The translations under genes were made by a program, and so were the position numbers. Below are positions 33,195 to 43,378 of a stretch of 64,000 bases of DNA, one piece after another (the stretch's first letter is position 1; every line of letters begins with the position of its first letter). The notes under the pieces are model-generated. The model did no database searches. It saw only the letters and a program-made list of their open reading frames with translations, and was not told where the DNA came from. This DNA is from Cyrtodaria siliqua (lineage: Eukaryota > Mollusca > Bivalvia > Adapedonta > Hiatellidae), in assembly GCA_037043455.1 (NCBI GenBank), contig JAWPHD010000008.1, positions 699,501 to 763,500 of the forward strand, read 5' to 3'.

Positions 33195-33780
33195 GTAAGT
33201 TTGTTTCTAAAACAGTAATATTAATGTGCATATGTTTACTTGCTTATCAGCACTAAGCATTGGCATCGACTACTACTGCATTATAACTTCTTGAAGAAGT
33301 ATGCTGTTCCATAATAATTTTCTGAACTCAACCTCAATATAGGCTCATAATAACTAACATGAGAAATTTATAGATATTTATTACTTTCTGATGTTAGAGA
33401 AGTAATATACATGTAAGTCAACACTTTTACAAAACTATTCAAATGGTCAATTAACATTTGACATTATAACTTTGAATATTTTTTTAGCTGTCTGGGAGGC
33501 AAGAACTGCTCTTGGTTACATGTATGTCAACCGCAGAAGTTGACTAACCTGTGGGTCCCCCATCCTTCCTGACGGTCATATACCGGTATTCAGGAAGAGC
33601 ATGGAAGTCAAGTCACTCATAACATTTCAGGCCCGTTTGGAGATCACACTTTATGGAGCTGGACTGATCCCAGCCGACTCATGTACTCATTACTGTTGGA
33701 GCTGACCCTCTTTCTGACTTGCAGAAAACATTTAAAACTGTTTTACCCCTTGTAATAATTGCAAGTGTTTGGGAAAAGAG

Positions 33781-34072
33781 CAGGGGCGTCCGTGGCCGAG
33801 TGGTTAACGTCTCTGACTTGAAATCACTTGCCCCTCACCATTGTAGGTTCGATCCCTCAGGGGCCTAGGAATCTTTATGTGAGGAAGCTATCCAGCTGGC
33901 TTGCGGAACGTCGGTGGTTCTACCCAGGTGCCCGACCGTGCACGAAAATTGCCCGGAGGGGCACCAGGGGTCTTCCTCCACCAATGGAAGCTGGAAAGTC
34001 GCCATATGACTTTAGCTGTTGGTGCGACTATAACATCCAATTCAATTGGGAAAAGAGCCAGTTGTTACCAGG
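33781..34072 (+). mobile_element. tRNA-Ser-derived SINE
   Basis: The head carries an A box (TGGCCGAGTGGTTAACG), an anticodon-loop-like CTTGAAA (UGA, Ser type) and a B box (GGTTCGATCCC). The body follows: CGGTGGTTCTACCCAGGTGC and CTTCCTCCACCAATGGAAGC, then GTCGCCATATGACTTTAGCT, GTTGGTGCGAC, ending near CAATTCAATTGGG. This layout matches bivalve tRNA-derived SINEs with a conserved central domain. The type II tRNA head lacks a matching acceptor stem, so it is not a functional tRNA gene. Confidence 0.7.
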
Positions 34073-34259
34073 CCTTTTGGGAAACAATAAAACATACACA
34101 ATTTCATATTGTTATCTATTGTAGTTTTTAAAATACCACATTTTCCCATTCATCAAAGCTCATCGCCACCTTAAATGTATCTTCGCCAAAAAATAAAATA
34201 AAAAAATAAAATAAAATAAAATGCCTACCTACCTACCCTATTTTTTTCAGCAATGTTAC

Positions 34260-35470
34260 ATCAACACACAGGTATAATTTTATTTGGCCTAAGGATCATC
34301 CATGTGAAGTTTGGTCAAGTTTGGCCAAGCTGTTTCTGAGAAGAAGATTATCCCTATATACATGATATAAGTCTATGTAAAACATGTGACCCCTGAGGCG
34401 GGGTCAAATGTGACCCCAGGTTCACTATTTGAACAAGCTTGGTAGAGGACCAGAAGCTTATAGTAAATGCAAAATGTGACCCAAGGGTATCAAGGCCTTA
34501 GATTCCCCGTGTACAGGAAGTAATTTACAGATTTTTCTATTGCGACCATATTAGATACCGTGTTTACCTAATTTTAATAAATTTGAAAAACATTCACCTA
34601 AGGATCATCCATGTGAAGTTTGGTCAAAATTGACCAAGTCTGACCAAGCTGTTTCTGAGAAGATTTAAAAAAAATATTCCCTATATTATAAGTCTTTGTA
34701 AAACATGTGACCTCTGGGGCAGGCCAAATGTGACCCCAGGATCACCATTTGCACAGAACCATAATCTTATGGTAAATGCAAAATATTAAACCTCTGGCTC
34801 TTGCTCTTGAGATTTTTTAAAAAAGTTTTTTCCTAGATACAAGTCTATGTAAAACATGTGACCCCTAGGGAGGGGCCAAATGTGACCCCAGGGTCACCAT
34901 TTGAACAAACTTGGTAAAAGACCATAAGCTTATAGTAAATGCAAAATATTAAACCTCTAGCTCCAGTGACTGTTTTTGTAGCCATTATTGGGCTATATTC
35001 CATGGTGCAATGCCAAAACATTTCTTTTTCTCCCATATATTGAGACAAAAAATCCCAATTGAAAGGGGAAAAAAAAGCTTTAATGTACTGAGAACGAAAC
35101 ACTTTTAAATGCGTCTGTTGACTGAAAAGAGTATTAAAGAAACAATTATTAAATGAAAGTTTTACTGTATTTTTTCCAATTTTATGAAAAATCGCGCTAA
35201 AATTAACTATCGCTACGGTATGTGTTATGTTCCCAAAGTATAGAAAAAAACACTGGGCTTTTGTAGTTTCTGAGAAGATTATTTTTTTCCCTATATAAGT
35301 CTATGTAAATCTGTGACGCCAGGGACGGGCCCAATTTTACCCAGGGTCACCACTTGAACAAACTTAGTACAGGACCATTATAAGCTGATGCTACATGTAC
35401 ATGTAATACATGAAAGCTCTGCGCTTTATGGTTTCAGAGAAGAATATTTTTTAAGTCTTTTCCTATATAA
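34260..35470 (+). repeat. Tandem array, 'gtgacccc...aaacttggta' units
   Basis: Repeated blocks TAAGTCTATGTAAAACATGTGA, GGGGCCAAATGTGACCCCAGG, CACCATTTGAACAAACTTGG and GACCATAAGCTTATAGTAAA occur at about 34,375, 34,690, 34,850 and 35,300. GGATCATCCATGTGAAGTTTGGTCAA links them. A further piece lies at 36,290-36,570. Short open frames here are repeat-borne. Confidence 0.75.
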
Positions 35471-35477
35471 GTCTAGG

Positions 35478-35993
35478 CAGGGATCACTCTAGGCCGCGAT
35501 TCCGCGATATTCTTGCATTAAAATCTCAAAAATCGCATGAAAAAAAGACAAATGGAAAAATTGTCGCATCGAATTCGGGAAATCCATTTTCACCATTTCG
35601 GTTCGTAATGCAAATATATTGATTTATATTTTATTTAAAATCTCAAGTTAATTTGTTCAGATCCAATTATTCGCGATTAAAACATATAAAATTAGAAAAT
35701 ATCAAATTATTCGAAAACACATCAAAAGGAGATTGTTATGTTTGTAAAACTCCGGTTCTCTTTTGCTTCGCGGACCCGGCGGTGTCAAAGTAAATCGATT
35801 GATTATGAATAAACATGGCCATTTTTATAATAATCTATCAACTTCTAGTCATGTCTGACCATAATCCCCCGATCTATAATGCCGTGATTAACTATGTACT
35901 GGTGCAAGCAATTAACTTTGAATCCGAAATATTTGGTGAAAATGGTGAATGTCTCATTAAAATCAAACTAATTCAATCCTAGGGTCATCCCTG
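35478..35993. mobile_element. 516-bp non-autonomous DNA element with 5-bp target duplication
   Basis: It begins CAGGGATCACTCTAGG and ends CCTAGGGTCATCCCTG. The ends are imperfect terminal inverted repeats (14 of 16 positions) flanked on both sides by CTAGG (35,473-35,477 and 35,994-35,998). The CAGGG terminus is hAT-like but hAT elements usually make 8-bp duplications, so the superfamily is unsettled. No ORF. Confidence 0.65.
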
Positions 35994-35996
35994 CTA

Positions 35997-36265
35997 GGCC
36001 AAAAACAAAAATAGGTCTGTTTCTGGTATTTTGTCCCAGAAAATGAGGGTAGGTCGGTAGGATTTTTTTTTTTTTAGAATTAATCCTTACTATACTAAAT
36101 TCAAATCAAGAACATCGAAAGCATGTTTTCTTGGAACATATTACATAATACGAGTGTTCCACAACTCTAATACATGCCTAAAACATGTTGTGCCCTAAAC
36201 GGTTTAGGGTCAGGGCCTTAAAAATAGGGTCGGTCGGAAGACCAGAAACAACTTTTTTTTTGGCC
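35997..36265. mobile_element. MITE with GGCCAAAAA termini
   Basis: The left end GGCCAAAAACAAAAATAGGT..GTTTCTGGT is mirrored by ACCAGAAACAACTTTTTTTT..GGCC. GGTAGGTCGGTAGG and GGGTCGGTCGG lie inside each arm. It shares its left edge with the CTAGG site of the preceding element. A relative lies at 36,681-37,019. Confidence 0.6.
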
Positions 36266-36289
36266 ATATGAAAAACATGCACAATCTCA

Positions 36290-36580
36290 ATATACAAACT
36301 GGATCCCCAGGGCACGGCCATTTTTGACCCCGGGGCATGGCCATTTTTGACCCGGGGACATTATTTAAACAAATTTGATAGTCTAGGTGTTGGCGAACAT
36401 TTTAAAAGAAAATCTGTCGAAATCTGTCCAGCAGTTCTTGAGAAGATTTTTTAAGGTTTCAACCATATATGATAATGGTGGCCATACTGGATGTCGCGCT
36501 GCACTAATTTTAACAAATCTAAAAAGCATTCATCTAAGGATCATACATGTGAAGTTTGGTCAAAATTGATAAAATTCCTA
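36290..36580 (+). repeat. 'Tttgaccccgg...gaagtttggtcaa' repeat piece
   Basis: GGCACGGCCATTTTTGACCC occurs twice in tandem (36,311 and 36,336), followed by GGATCATACATGTGAAGTTT, as in the 34.3-35.5 kb array. Confidence 0.6.
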
Positions 36581-36680
36581 GCATTTATTTCTTCTTATTA
36601 TTTTACATATATTATCAATATAATCACCAGTTAGTAATATGCAACAACAGCATTATAATATTCTTATAATTAATATATAG

Positions 36681-37019
36681 GCAACAAAAAAAACACCTCC
36701 GTTTCCGGTGGCCTGACCGACCCTATTTTTAAGGGGCCGACCCTAAAACTTTTTATGAAAAACAAAACAAATAATTAAAAAAAAATAAAAAAAAGGTTCT
36801 GACCAATGATTTATCACAATATATCGAGGTAAACAGACATCACAGAGAAATTTTCAGTTGTATCATCAACTTGTATGGGGTTTATGAGATAAATACATGT
36901 AAAATCTCACAATATCTTGCTCCAAAAAAAAAAAAAATAATAATAAAAAAAAATGCCTACCGACCTACCCTATTTTGTTAGAGCATGCAATAGGAAACAC
37001 ACCTATTTTTGTTTTGGCC
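36681..37019. mobile_element. Relative of the GGCCAAAAA MITE
   Basis: CCGTTTCCGGTGGCCTGACC and GACCGACCCTATTTTTAAGG at the left, with GCCTACCGACCTACCCTATT and ACCTATTTTTGTTTTGGCC at the right, form imperfect arms around an A-rich middle. A third partial copy ends at about 34,290 (CCTACCTACCCTATTTTTTT). Confidence 0.5.
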
Positions 37020-37436
37020 TTAGTTATAAAGTGATCATAAAGGTGACGGCACACGTTTTTAAAAAATCATAATTGCCATGTGTCTGTTTAAAGTAGCAAT
37101 CCTGCCAACAGTAAAATTTTACATTGTACATCATTTCTAAAACTACTGGCGACAAGGTATATATTAATCTGAGCATTCTCTAACCTTACCTGCAGCACTT
37201 TTTACGATTTTGATATTTCATCTGGCTGTGTACAAAAGCCACAAAAAAAAGAAAGAAAAAGACATTTAGTGTCACTCAGAGAATGCTCGGATTAGTTATA
37301 TATATGACTTATGCATACTGAGAGGCCAAACTCTATATACACAATATAAAGATTAAAACAGTTTTAACCAACTAGACTGAAACCCGAAACTGGAGCGTCG
37401 AATTAAAAGTTACCATCTCATTTTACGCAAGTGGAG

Positions 37437-37600
37437 CGCTGTGGTCTAGTGGTAGACGTTGGACCCATGATCGTAACGCTGTTGGTTCGATCCCCGCCAT
37501 TGCCATATGCGTTGTGTCCCTGAGAAAGACACTTTATCTGCATTTGCTTAGTACTGGTTCTACCCAGGAAGACATCGAGAGTGATTCATATAAGTTCATG
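37437..37600 (+). mobile_element. tRNA-derived SINE
   Basis: The A box GTGGTCTAGTGGTAGACG and B box TTGGTTCGATCCC, about 45 bp apart, are followed by GTGTCCCTGAGAAAGACACT and TACTGGTTCTACCCAGGAAG, a non-tRNA body. No acceptor-stem closure, so it is not a functional tRNA. Confidence 0.6.
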
Positions 37601-38039
37601 GAGCTTTCGTTACAATCGATTTGAAATAAATAAGTTTAAACTAATTTTTAATACGCATATTCGATTACGGGTGTTTTTAAAACCTGTGAATAAACCGTTA
37701 CTTTTAATTGGCACATATACATTATTATATAACTTGAACACTTGCATAGAGTTTTGATACAAGGTTATGAAGTGTAATTTTACAATTATCTGGTGAATTA
37801 GTTTCATTAAGCAGTTTTTATGATGTGAGGTGAATTTGCCTTTTCTTTGCAAACTTGGGCTAAAAAAAAAAGTACTGGAACTAGATATGCCCAGGTTACT
37901 GTATTATTTTTGCTTTCCTCATTTGTACATATGCTTAAATGCTATGTTTGCAGGATTTAAGAGGTGTGTGTGTGTGTAAGGTGTGGGTGACGGAGTCGTG
38001 GGGGCGTTAGTAGGGTGCTGTAAGTAATATTTCTAGCAT

Positions 38040-38560
38040 AATTTTTCGAGTATATGCAATTTAAACGGGTTCTCGGGGGTCGTAGGCTTGAGAGTGCAGT
38101 ATAAATCGCATATGAGAAAAACATGCTATAAATGTTTTGTACCAGAGCCATTTATCCAAGTACGCGCGTGCAAGAAGTTTTAGGGCGTTGCATTTTTCAG
38201 TATTTAGTAAACATAATAACTCGATCCAATCAAGAAATAGCATTATCACGTGGCATGAGCAGGACCCATGTTTTGATTATTGCAGCCAACCGCCTTTGTA
38301 TATTATTGGGCAAGTGCAATGTCAAGGAGTGCTGTTTTGGTAATGGTATAGTCGTTTTGACTGACAGGTTGTGTGTAAAGATTACAACTGTGCACGCGTA
38401 AAATTGAGTAGACAACTGCCGAATCTGCCATTTATAGCACGGCTGAAATATACCGGCATTTATAGCACGGTTTAGGTGCAGACCTTCAGGTTTATGAAAC
38501 TTATAATATATCATAAGCAAGAACAAAGGAAAACCATTAGAGCTACGGTACAATATGCAA
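38040..38560 (+). repeat. Dispersed repeat, copy 2 (partner 8865-9320)
   Basis: The same ordered blocks as copy 1, with a small extra piece near 38,080-38,150. The 89- and 131-codon open frames across it are not conserved between the copies. Confidence 0.75.
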
Positions 38561-38699
38561 TTATGGCCTTTTTCATATTTGGTAAGCATCATGCAGCAAT
38601 ATTCGGATATTAAAAAAAGTTGCACTTAAGTCCAATTTATTTTTAGCCAGGAAGTTTGGGTGGGGACATGTTCATGAAGTAAACCAAGTGGGAAAAAGT

Positions 38700-38776
38700 G
38701 TGGCCGGTGCGGGACTCGAACCCGGGACCCCTCGCTTACAGGGCAAGTGCTCTACCAACTGAAAAAACCAGGCCAC
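38700..38776 (-). tRNA. tRNA-like sequence, probably pseudogene or SINE head (Thr-UGU-like)
   Basis: On the minus strand it has a 6-bp GTGGCC/GGCCAC acceptor stem, an A-box-like CAGTTGGTAGAGCAC, and a CTTGC/GCGAG anticodon stem closing a CCTGTAA loop (TGT). The T arm is GGGTTCGAGTCCC. The extended T-rich D arm (GGTTTTTTCAG) and mismatches are abnormal. A decayed relative with the same 5' flank lies at 38,880-38,996, pointing to a SINE family. Confidence 0.4.
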
Positions 38777-38879
38777 CGGGTAATCAATATCACCACACTC
38801 ATATCCCTTTTAACAGCCACCCCAGTTCTTCCAGACCCCCGGTCCCGCATTCACCATGCTAACCCACATTCACCGATTT

Positions 38880-38996
38880 ATCATTGTCAGTGAAATAAAC
38901 CAAGGGTAAAAACTGCGGCTGGTACAGGACTAAAACCGAGGCCCCTCGCTTACAGGGAGAGAGAGTTCTCTACTGTAACCAACTGAGCTAACCGCC
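38880..38996 (-). repeat. Decayed relative of the 38,700 tRNA-like element
   Basis: GTGAAATAAACCAAGGG, CCCCTCGCTTACAGGG and AACTGAGCTAACCGCC align with 38,670-38,776. A GA insertion splits the anticodon arm. Confidence 0.5.
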
Positions 38997-39000
38997 CCCC

Positions 39001-39135
39001 CCCCCCTTGCCCCTATGGTATATGTGCAATATATATACTGATATACTGGCACTCCCACTACCCCACCCCCCGCCCCACGCCCCATGGTACCTTGCCCCCA
39101 TGGTATATTTGCAATATATATACTGGCACTCTATC
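39001..39135 (+). repeat. Local duplication with C-rich spacer
   Basis: CTTGCCCCTATGGTATATGT..GCAATATATATACTG..TGGCACTC occurs twice, around 39,007-39,052 and 39,091-39,132. A C/A-rich tract lies between them and a C run (38,995-39,006) precedes the first copy. Confidence 0.7.
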
Positions 39136-39435
39136 GAAAAACTATGGGAACACGCTAGATATATTAAAGTATACTCACAAATAAAAGGCTCTTTAAGAAT
39201 TTTCCTGAATGTGTTGGGTTGGTGGGTGGGGGAAACTGCTTCCCATGTCAGGCCCTGATTGCACATAACAGACACATATTTAACTCATGCCATGTTATCG
39301 CCTTTGTAACACACCATGTTGTACTACTTTAACATGTATGTGTTAGACCTGACACATGTTAATTGTTTAGTTATACCTAGATTACCGTACACACTAGCAG
39401 GCCTAGATTGTTTACACTTTTATCGCGCCGTTTTA

Positions 39436-39443
39436 TGACGTCA
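39436..39443. promoter_or_regulatory. CRE-like TGACGTCA upstream of the 39.5-40.1 kb ORF region
   Basis: A perfect CRE palindrome lies in a GC-richer patch (TATCGCGCCGTTTTATGACG) about 280 bases before ATG 39,718. This octamer recurs elsewhere in the window (802, 6321, 8280, 48,808), so it may be incidental. Confidence 0.3.
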
Positions 39444-39454
39444 CGTAACACCGG

Positions 39455-39715
39455 ACTTGCTTCAAGAACCAGAACTTTTGCTTAAAGAACCAGAACCCTT
39501 GCTTTAAGAACCAGAACCCTTGCTTCAAGAACCAGAACTTTTGCTTCAAGAACCAGAACCCTTGCTTCAAGAACCAGAACCCTTGCTTCAAGAACCAGAA
39601 CTTTTGCTTCAAGAACCAGAATCCTTGCTTCAAGAACCAGAACTTTTGCTTCAAGAACCAGAACCCTTTCTTCAAGAGCCAGAACCCTTGCTTCAAGAAC
39701 CAAAACCCATTGTAA
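39455..39715 (+). repeat. 21-bp minisatellite (CTTGCTTCAAGAACCAGAACC)n
   Basis: About 12 units of 21 bp occur. The period of exactly seven codons keeps one plus frame open as LLQEPEP heptads from 39,520, but an in-frame TAA (within GCTTTAAG, about 39,504) and the absence of ATG argue that most of it is upstream of translation. The minus strand is also open (KQGFWFL and EARVLVL heptads). Confidence 0.85.
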
Positions 39716-39717
39716 AC

Positions 39718-40065
39718 ATGTCTCAGATCTCGCATTCAGATATGAAAAGTTCGCTGGAGCAAACATTCGGAACATTTCAAGAACAACGTACCAAATTGAT
39801 CAGCAAAAGGCAACAAACCAGAAAAATCAGAGAAACATCATTTCGGTTTAAATTATTACCACGTCTTGTCCAAGAAATCATTGTATTGAAATGCATAAAT
39901 CAAAACCCAGCAATGCGATTCGTTTTACAGACGGTGGATAGATATTTTGCAGAACTATGTAATAGTATGAGACTTCCAAGACCAATAATTTATATATCAC
40001 CAACGTTGATGGACAATGTTACTAACCCAGTTAGTGTGCGTTATCTTCTGAGAAACCTAGGATAA
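39718..40065 (+). CDS. Hypothetical protein, 115 residues
   Basis: ATG 39,718 directly follows the 21-bp minisatellite in the same frame. The translation is non-repetitive: a Gln/Lys/Arg-rich helix-prone N-terminal half (MSQISHSDMKSSLEQTF, EQRTKLISKRQQTRKIRE) and a more hydrophobic C-terminal half (LLPRLVQEIIVLKC; PRPIIYISPTLM; SVRYLLRNLG). No signal peptide or membrane segment is seen. I do not recognise the family. The repeat-encoded QEPEPLL heptads may be an N-terminal extension if a non-ATG start or an upstream exon is used. It could also be a fragment of a TE-encoded protein. The open frame in AT-rich surroundings and its composition are the only support. Confidence 0.4.
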   Translation: MSQISHSDMKSSLEQTFGTFQEQRTKLISKRQQTRKIRETSFRFKLLPRLVQEIIVLKCINQNPAMRFVLQTVDRYFAELCNSMRLPRPIIYISPTLMDNVTNPVSVRYLLRNLG

Positions 40066-40499
40066 AAAAATCAAATTCCACATACATAGACCGATTTTCA
40101 AATTACTCATGACACATTTATTCCTCACAACACAAGCGTGCAACCGCCAGCGGCTTTCTTCAATGTCAAGGTCAAGGTCGCACTAAAGCAGGGGCACCCA
40201 TGTAGTATGGACACATTTGTAGGTACTGAACCTTTATGAAAAGGATTTACATGTCTTGATATTTTCATTTGGTTCGTTTACGGACAAACATGTAACCATT
40301 AAAATATGGTAATCGTCGCGCGATTTTACCATTACGACTGTTCTATGTTATTTATGCATCAAACGCCAAGTTATTAAAACTCTCCCATTTAACGGACCAA
40401 ATGATGTAAAGTATTTTATCAATACATATCGTTAGGTCTGTCATGTCTGCTATCATAAAAAATACTATAGCAGCTCGATGTTTCGATAACGAATCGAAA

Positions 40500-40790
40500 A
40501 GATGCGACGACGAAGCGCAAAGGTGCGATAGCTGCACCCCTTCGAGCATCGCCATTGCACAGTCGCGCAACGTCATCGCACCTTTGCGCTTCGCCATCGC
40601 AACTTTGGGCACCGTCATCGCATCTTCGTGCATCGTCATTACATCTTCTGGCACCGCCATCGCACCTTCGCGCATCACTATTGCATCTTCGCGCATCGCC
40701 ATTGCACATTCGCGCAACGCCATCGCACCTTCAAGCATCGCCATTGCACCATCACGCATCGTCAACACAGATTCCGCTTGGAGCACCGGC
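40500..40790. repeat. 21-bp minisatellite (TCGCGCATCGCCATTGCACCT)n
   Basis: About 12 diverged 21-bp units occur, built on CATCGCCATYGCACCTTCG. Since 21 is a multiple of three, several frames on both strands are open: minus MREGAMA and GDARRCN heptads, plus IAPSRIA and CTFAHRH heptads. The units vary at scattered positions without an obvious codon-position bias, so I see no reason to call a protein. Confidence 0.8.
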
Positions 40791-41002
40791 CTTTAGGCAA
40801 TGCACGAAAACACGATGATGGAGCACGAAGACGCACTGGGGAAGCGCGAAGAACATGATTCAAAATTTCAAAGTTATTTCGCGCTTCGCCGTCTCTTCCT
40901 AATGGATCGTATGAGAGAAAACCAAAAACGTACACCGTACAGCTGTACACAAGCCATATTAATACACTGTTTGTTGCCGTTAAAACTGCACACCATTAAT
41001 GG

Positions 41003-41066
41003 ATATTCTATTATATTCTGTTCTGTTCTGTTCCATTCTCTATTCTATTCTGTTCTGTTCTGTCGT
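41003..41066 (+). repeat. TTCTGTTCTATTC short tandem repeat
   Basis: Degenerate 5-bp (TTCTG/TTCTA) units. Confidence 0.8.
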
Positions 41067-41099
41067 GTGGTGTTTTGCTCCGCCTATTTTTCTAATAAT

Positions 41100-41735
41100 G
41101 TATATTTTCGCCGAACTGTATGTACATGTGACGTTTTCGTCTAAACTATCATATATTGCATTTGTTTCGTGCTGTTTTAACATGTGAAAAATACGTTTTT
41201 GCTCTACTAGGGGTAGAGATGCCGAACGTAAATTTCACAAATGTGTGACATATTCGTGCGATTTTTGTAAAATATCCGCACAAACTTACTGTTCAACAGA
41301 GCACTTTGACGACGTTTGTGACGTCGCTGCGACGTTAAAATTGCTCAGCATACTTCTATCTTTATCGTGTTTATCGTGTTCACTGAAAAGCTTTGGGACC
41401 CAACGAGCGCTAACTTTTCTTATGTTTAAGTCTTATCTGATAACGGCATGGGTAGTTGCAAAACTTATTGCGGCTGCGATAGCGATTTACGAGACATTGT
41501 TTTTTTCCTTCCGTCGCGAGGAAAGTCTCTTTCGCTTTGTGTGTTACAATTGATTTATGTTTTGGCCTTCCTGTGAGCATATCATCATCTGTCGATTCGC
41601 AAACTTCCGTAAATTGTCAGACCATCTAAATACTAATGCTCTGGAAAACTTCTTGGCCTGATTAACGTTTGATATCATTGTCCAAGTGTCACACCAGCCT
41701 TCGCACATTACACAGTCTGGTGCTCCGTCCGTTCA
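41100..41735. other. No supported gene
   Basis: A 102-codon plus frame (41,245-41,553) starts Cys-rich (SCDFCKISAQTYCSTEHF) and then is hydrophobic. It could be a TE-encoded zinc-binding fragment, since it precedes a retroelement relic in the same orientation, but no motif is diagnostic. Confidence 0.3.
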
Positions 41736-41739
41736 AGTG

Positions 41740-42570
41740 ACGTTATTTTTTAACTTTAACGAAAAATTGCACCTTTACTTTAAAAGTGCACCGCGACTTC
41801 AAAAGTTGTCAAAAGTTCTGCGACAAGGACTATCACAACCTGACTTCTATTGGTTATGTGATTTATAAACTTCGTAAGATTCTAGGTCATGATCACTTTC
41901 ATACTATCTTTGTTAAACTTGTTAAAAAGTTTATCAAAAGAGGTTATGACCCTATCATTTTGCAACGTACTGCATGCTTGGTGGTGGACCCTTTACAGTT
42001 CGCCACTATGCTTTCCTCTTTCATTGTACGATGACCGGACAGGCTGTGGACCCTGTGATGACGCCTACCTAAAGCCCATTGGAACGGTGGCGTTTGATGT
42101 TTGTCCATGATCTTTCTTGTCGTGCCCTTAATGATTTATTCTCTTACTGCTCTGGCTTCTGCAAAGTCATTGAGTACCTTCATTGTGGCTTTCTAGGCTA
42201 TTCTTTTTTTGTATTATATTTACACGAGCATATTTATGTTTTACTTATATTGCCTATTGATGCTGCCTTGTTGGTTAGAGATTAGATCATGGCGGGGATT
42301 TCTTTATTTACATTGTCCTGTTTTAATGGGATGACAGTAGGGTAAGTGTGAGGTTTGGTGCACCCTAGAACCGGTTTAAACTCCCAGTGGCCTACTTTGC
42401 CACTGACCGTTCCAAGGCGGTAGCCCTATTGTCAAGCCTTTTTGTGTTTGTGATGTCGTTTGCATTTATAATTGCTTTTGCCTTCTTGTTTGTCTGTTTG
42501 CGTGTTTGTTTCTGTGTTTTATGGTTTACTGTCCTCCTTGAATGCTACTTTCCCTGTCCGATCTTTTTAT
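41740..42570 (+). mobile_element. Retroelement-like 3' end relic
   Basis: Frame pieces at 41,686-41,868 and 41,786-42,034 hold a short conserved-looking block (KLRKILGHDHFHTIF; KRGYDPIILQRTACL; VVDPLQFATML) related to the relic at 10,300-10,560. The C-terminal MTGQAVDPVMTPT piece is in another frame. The frame is then lost. The non-coding 3' part (GCACCCTAGAACCGG; CCAAGGCGGTAGCCCTA; TTTGTGTTTGTGATGTC) recurs at 1410-1520 and inside the P450 pseudogene. It is probably a non-LTR or related retroelement; the exact class is not determinable by eye. Confidence 0.45.
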
Positions 42571-42856
42571 ATTTCTCTTCAAAAGTTGTCAAATTACTTC
42601 ATACCTTTGCCCGTGCTTTCCTCTGACGTTGAAATGACGTCTGGCCAAATTTCACGAGTATTTAGCGCCAATATGAAAACAAGATACAACAATTGAAAGT
42701 GAAACATACGAAACGTTTTACAATTTCTAAAGTCCTCTGTGATATCGAACATGGGTTGCTACAGCAACGTTTTTACGACGAATGGGACATTCAAATGTAG
42801 TTAATCTCCAAGGAATCATTCAAAAGAGGTTGAATAATCCTTTAGAGAAAACTTTT

Positions 42857-43215
42857 GACTGTTACTTGTGATATGCAGGCTTCATAACCGCTGCTCCCAA
42901 CTAAATTCCATTATGTTTATTTCGCTGATCGGGGCATTTAATTTTATTAGATACTGGGACCATACGCCGCACGACATAGGGAAGAAAGACTCTCCATGTC
43001 CACCGTCATTTGCATGCCATCTTCGGGGTGGTTACAATGTTGTACCACTGATTTTATTAATATTGAGTTCTGCTCAACCCGGGGCTAGAGGGCGTGAGCG
43101 GTAGCTAGTATATTTCACTACCGCTCATGAACAGTCTCAATCTAACCGAGACTGCAATATTTCGTATGTGTCGTTTTCGGCCGTTTCCAAAGGTCCGTTA
43201 TCATACTCTTTTTTT
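42857..43215 (+). repeat. Dispersed repeat (partners 47,620-47,780 and 48,030-48,330)
   Basis: CTGTTACTTGTGATATGCAG, GATACTGGGACCATACG, CATGCCATCTTCGGGGTGG, GAGTTCTGCTCAACCCGG and GGGCGTGAGCGGTAGC occur in the same order at 48.0 kb. The part from AATATTGAGTTC onward also occurs at 47.6 kb. It lies just upstream of the P450 pseudogene. Confidence 0.75.
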
Positions 43216-43378
43216 TAAACCGCTATGATGTAAACTATTCTGTTTATGAAGACAGTCTCAGAACTTTCTGACTGCCCCTCGTATACAATAAAATATTAAT
43301 GGAGAGCATTATAAAGGTCAGTCCAACTAGTGGGACACTCAGTTGACGGACACGTCACTATTCACAACGGCAATCATA

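Noticed and set aside
33781..33862. Functional tRNA-Ser gene
   Set aside because: A and B boxes and a Ser-type anticodon loop are present, but the acceptor stem does not close and a SINE body follows.
40352..40796. Heptad-repeat proteins on both strands
   Set aside because: Six overlapping frames are open because the unit is 21 bp; no sign that one is favoured, so kept only as a repeat and a finding.
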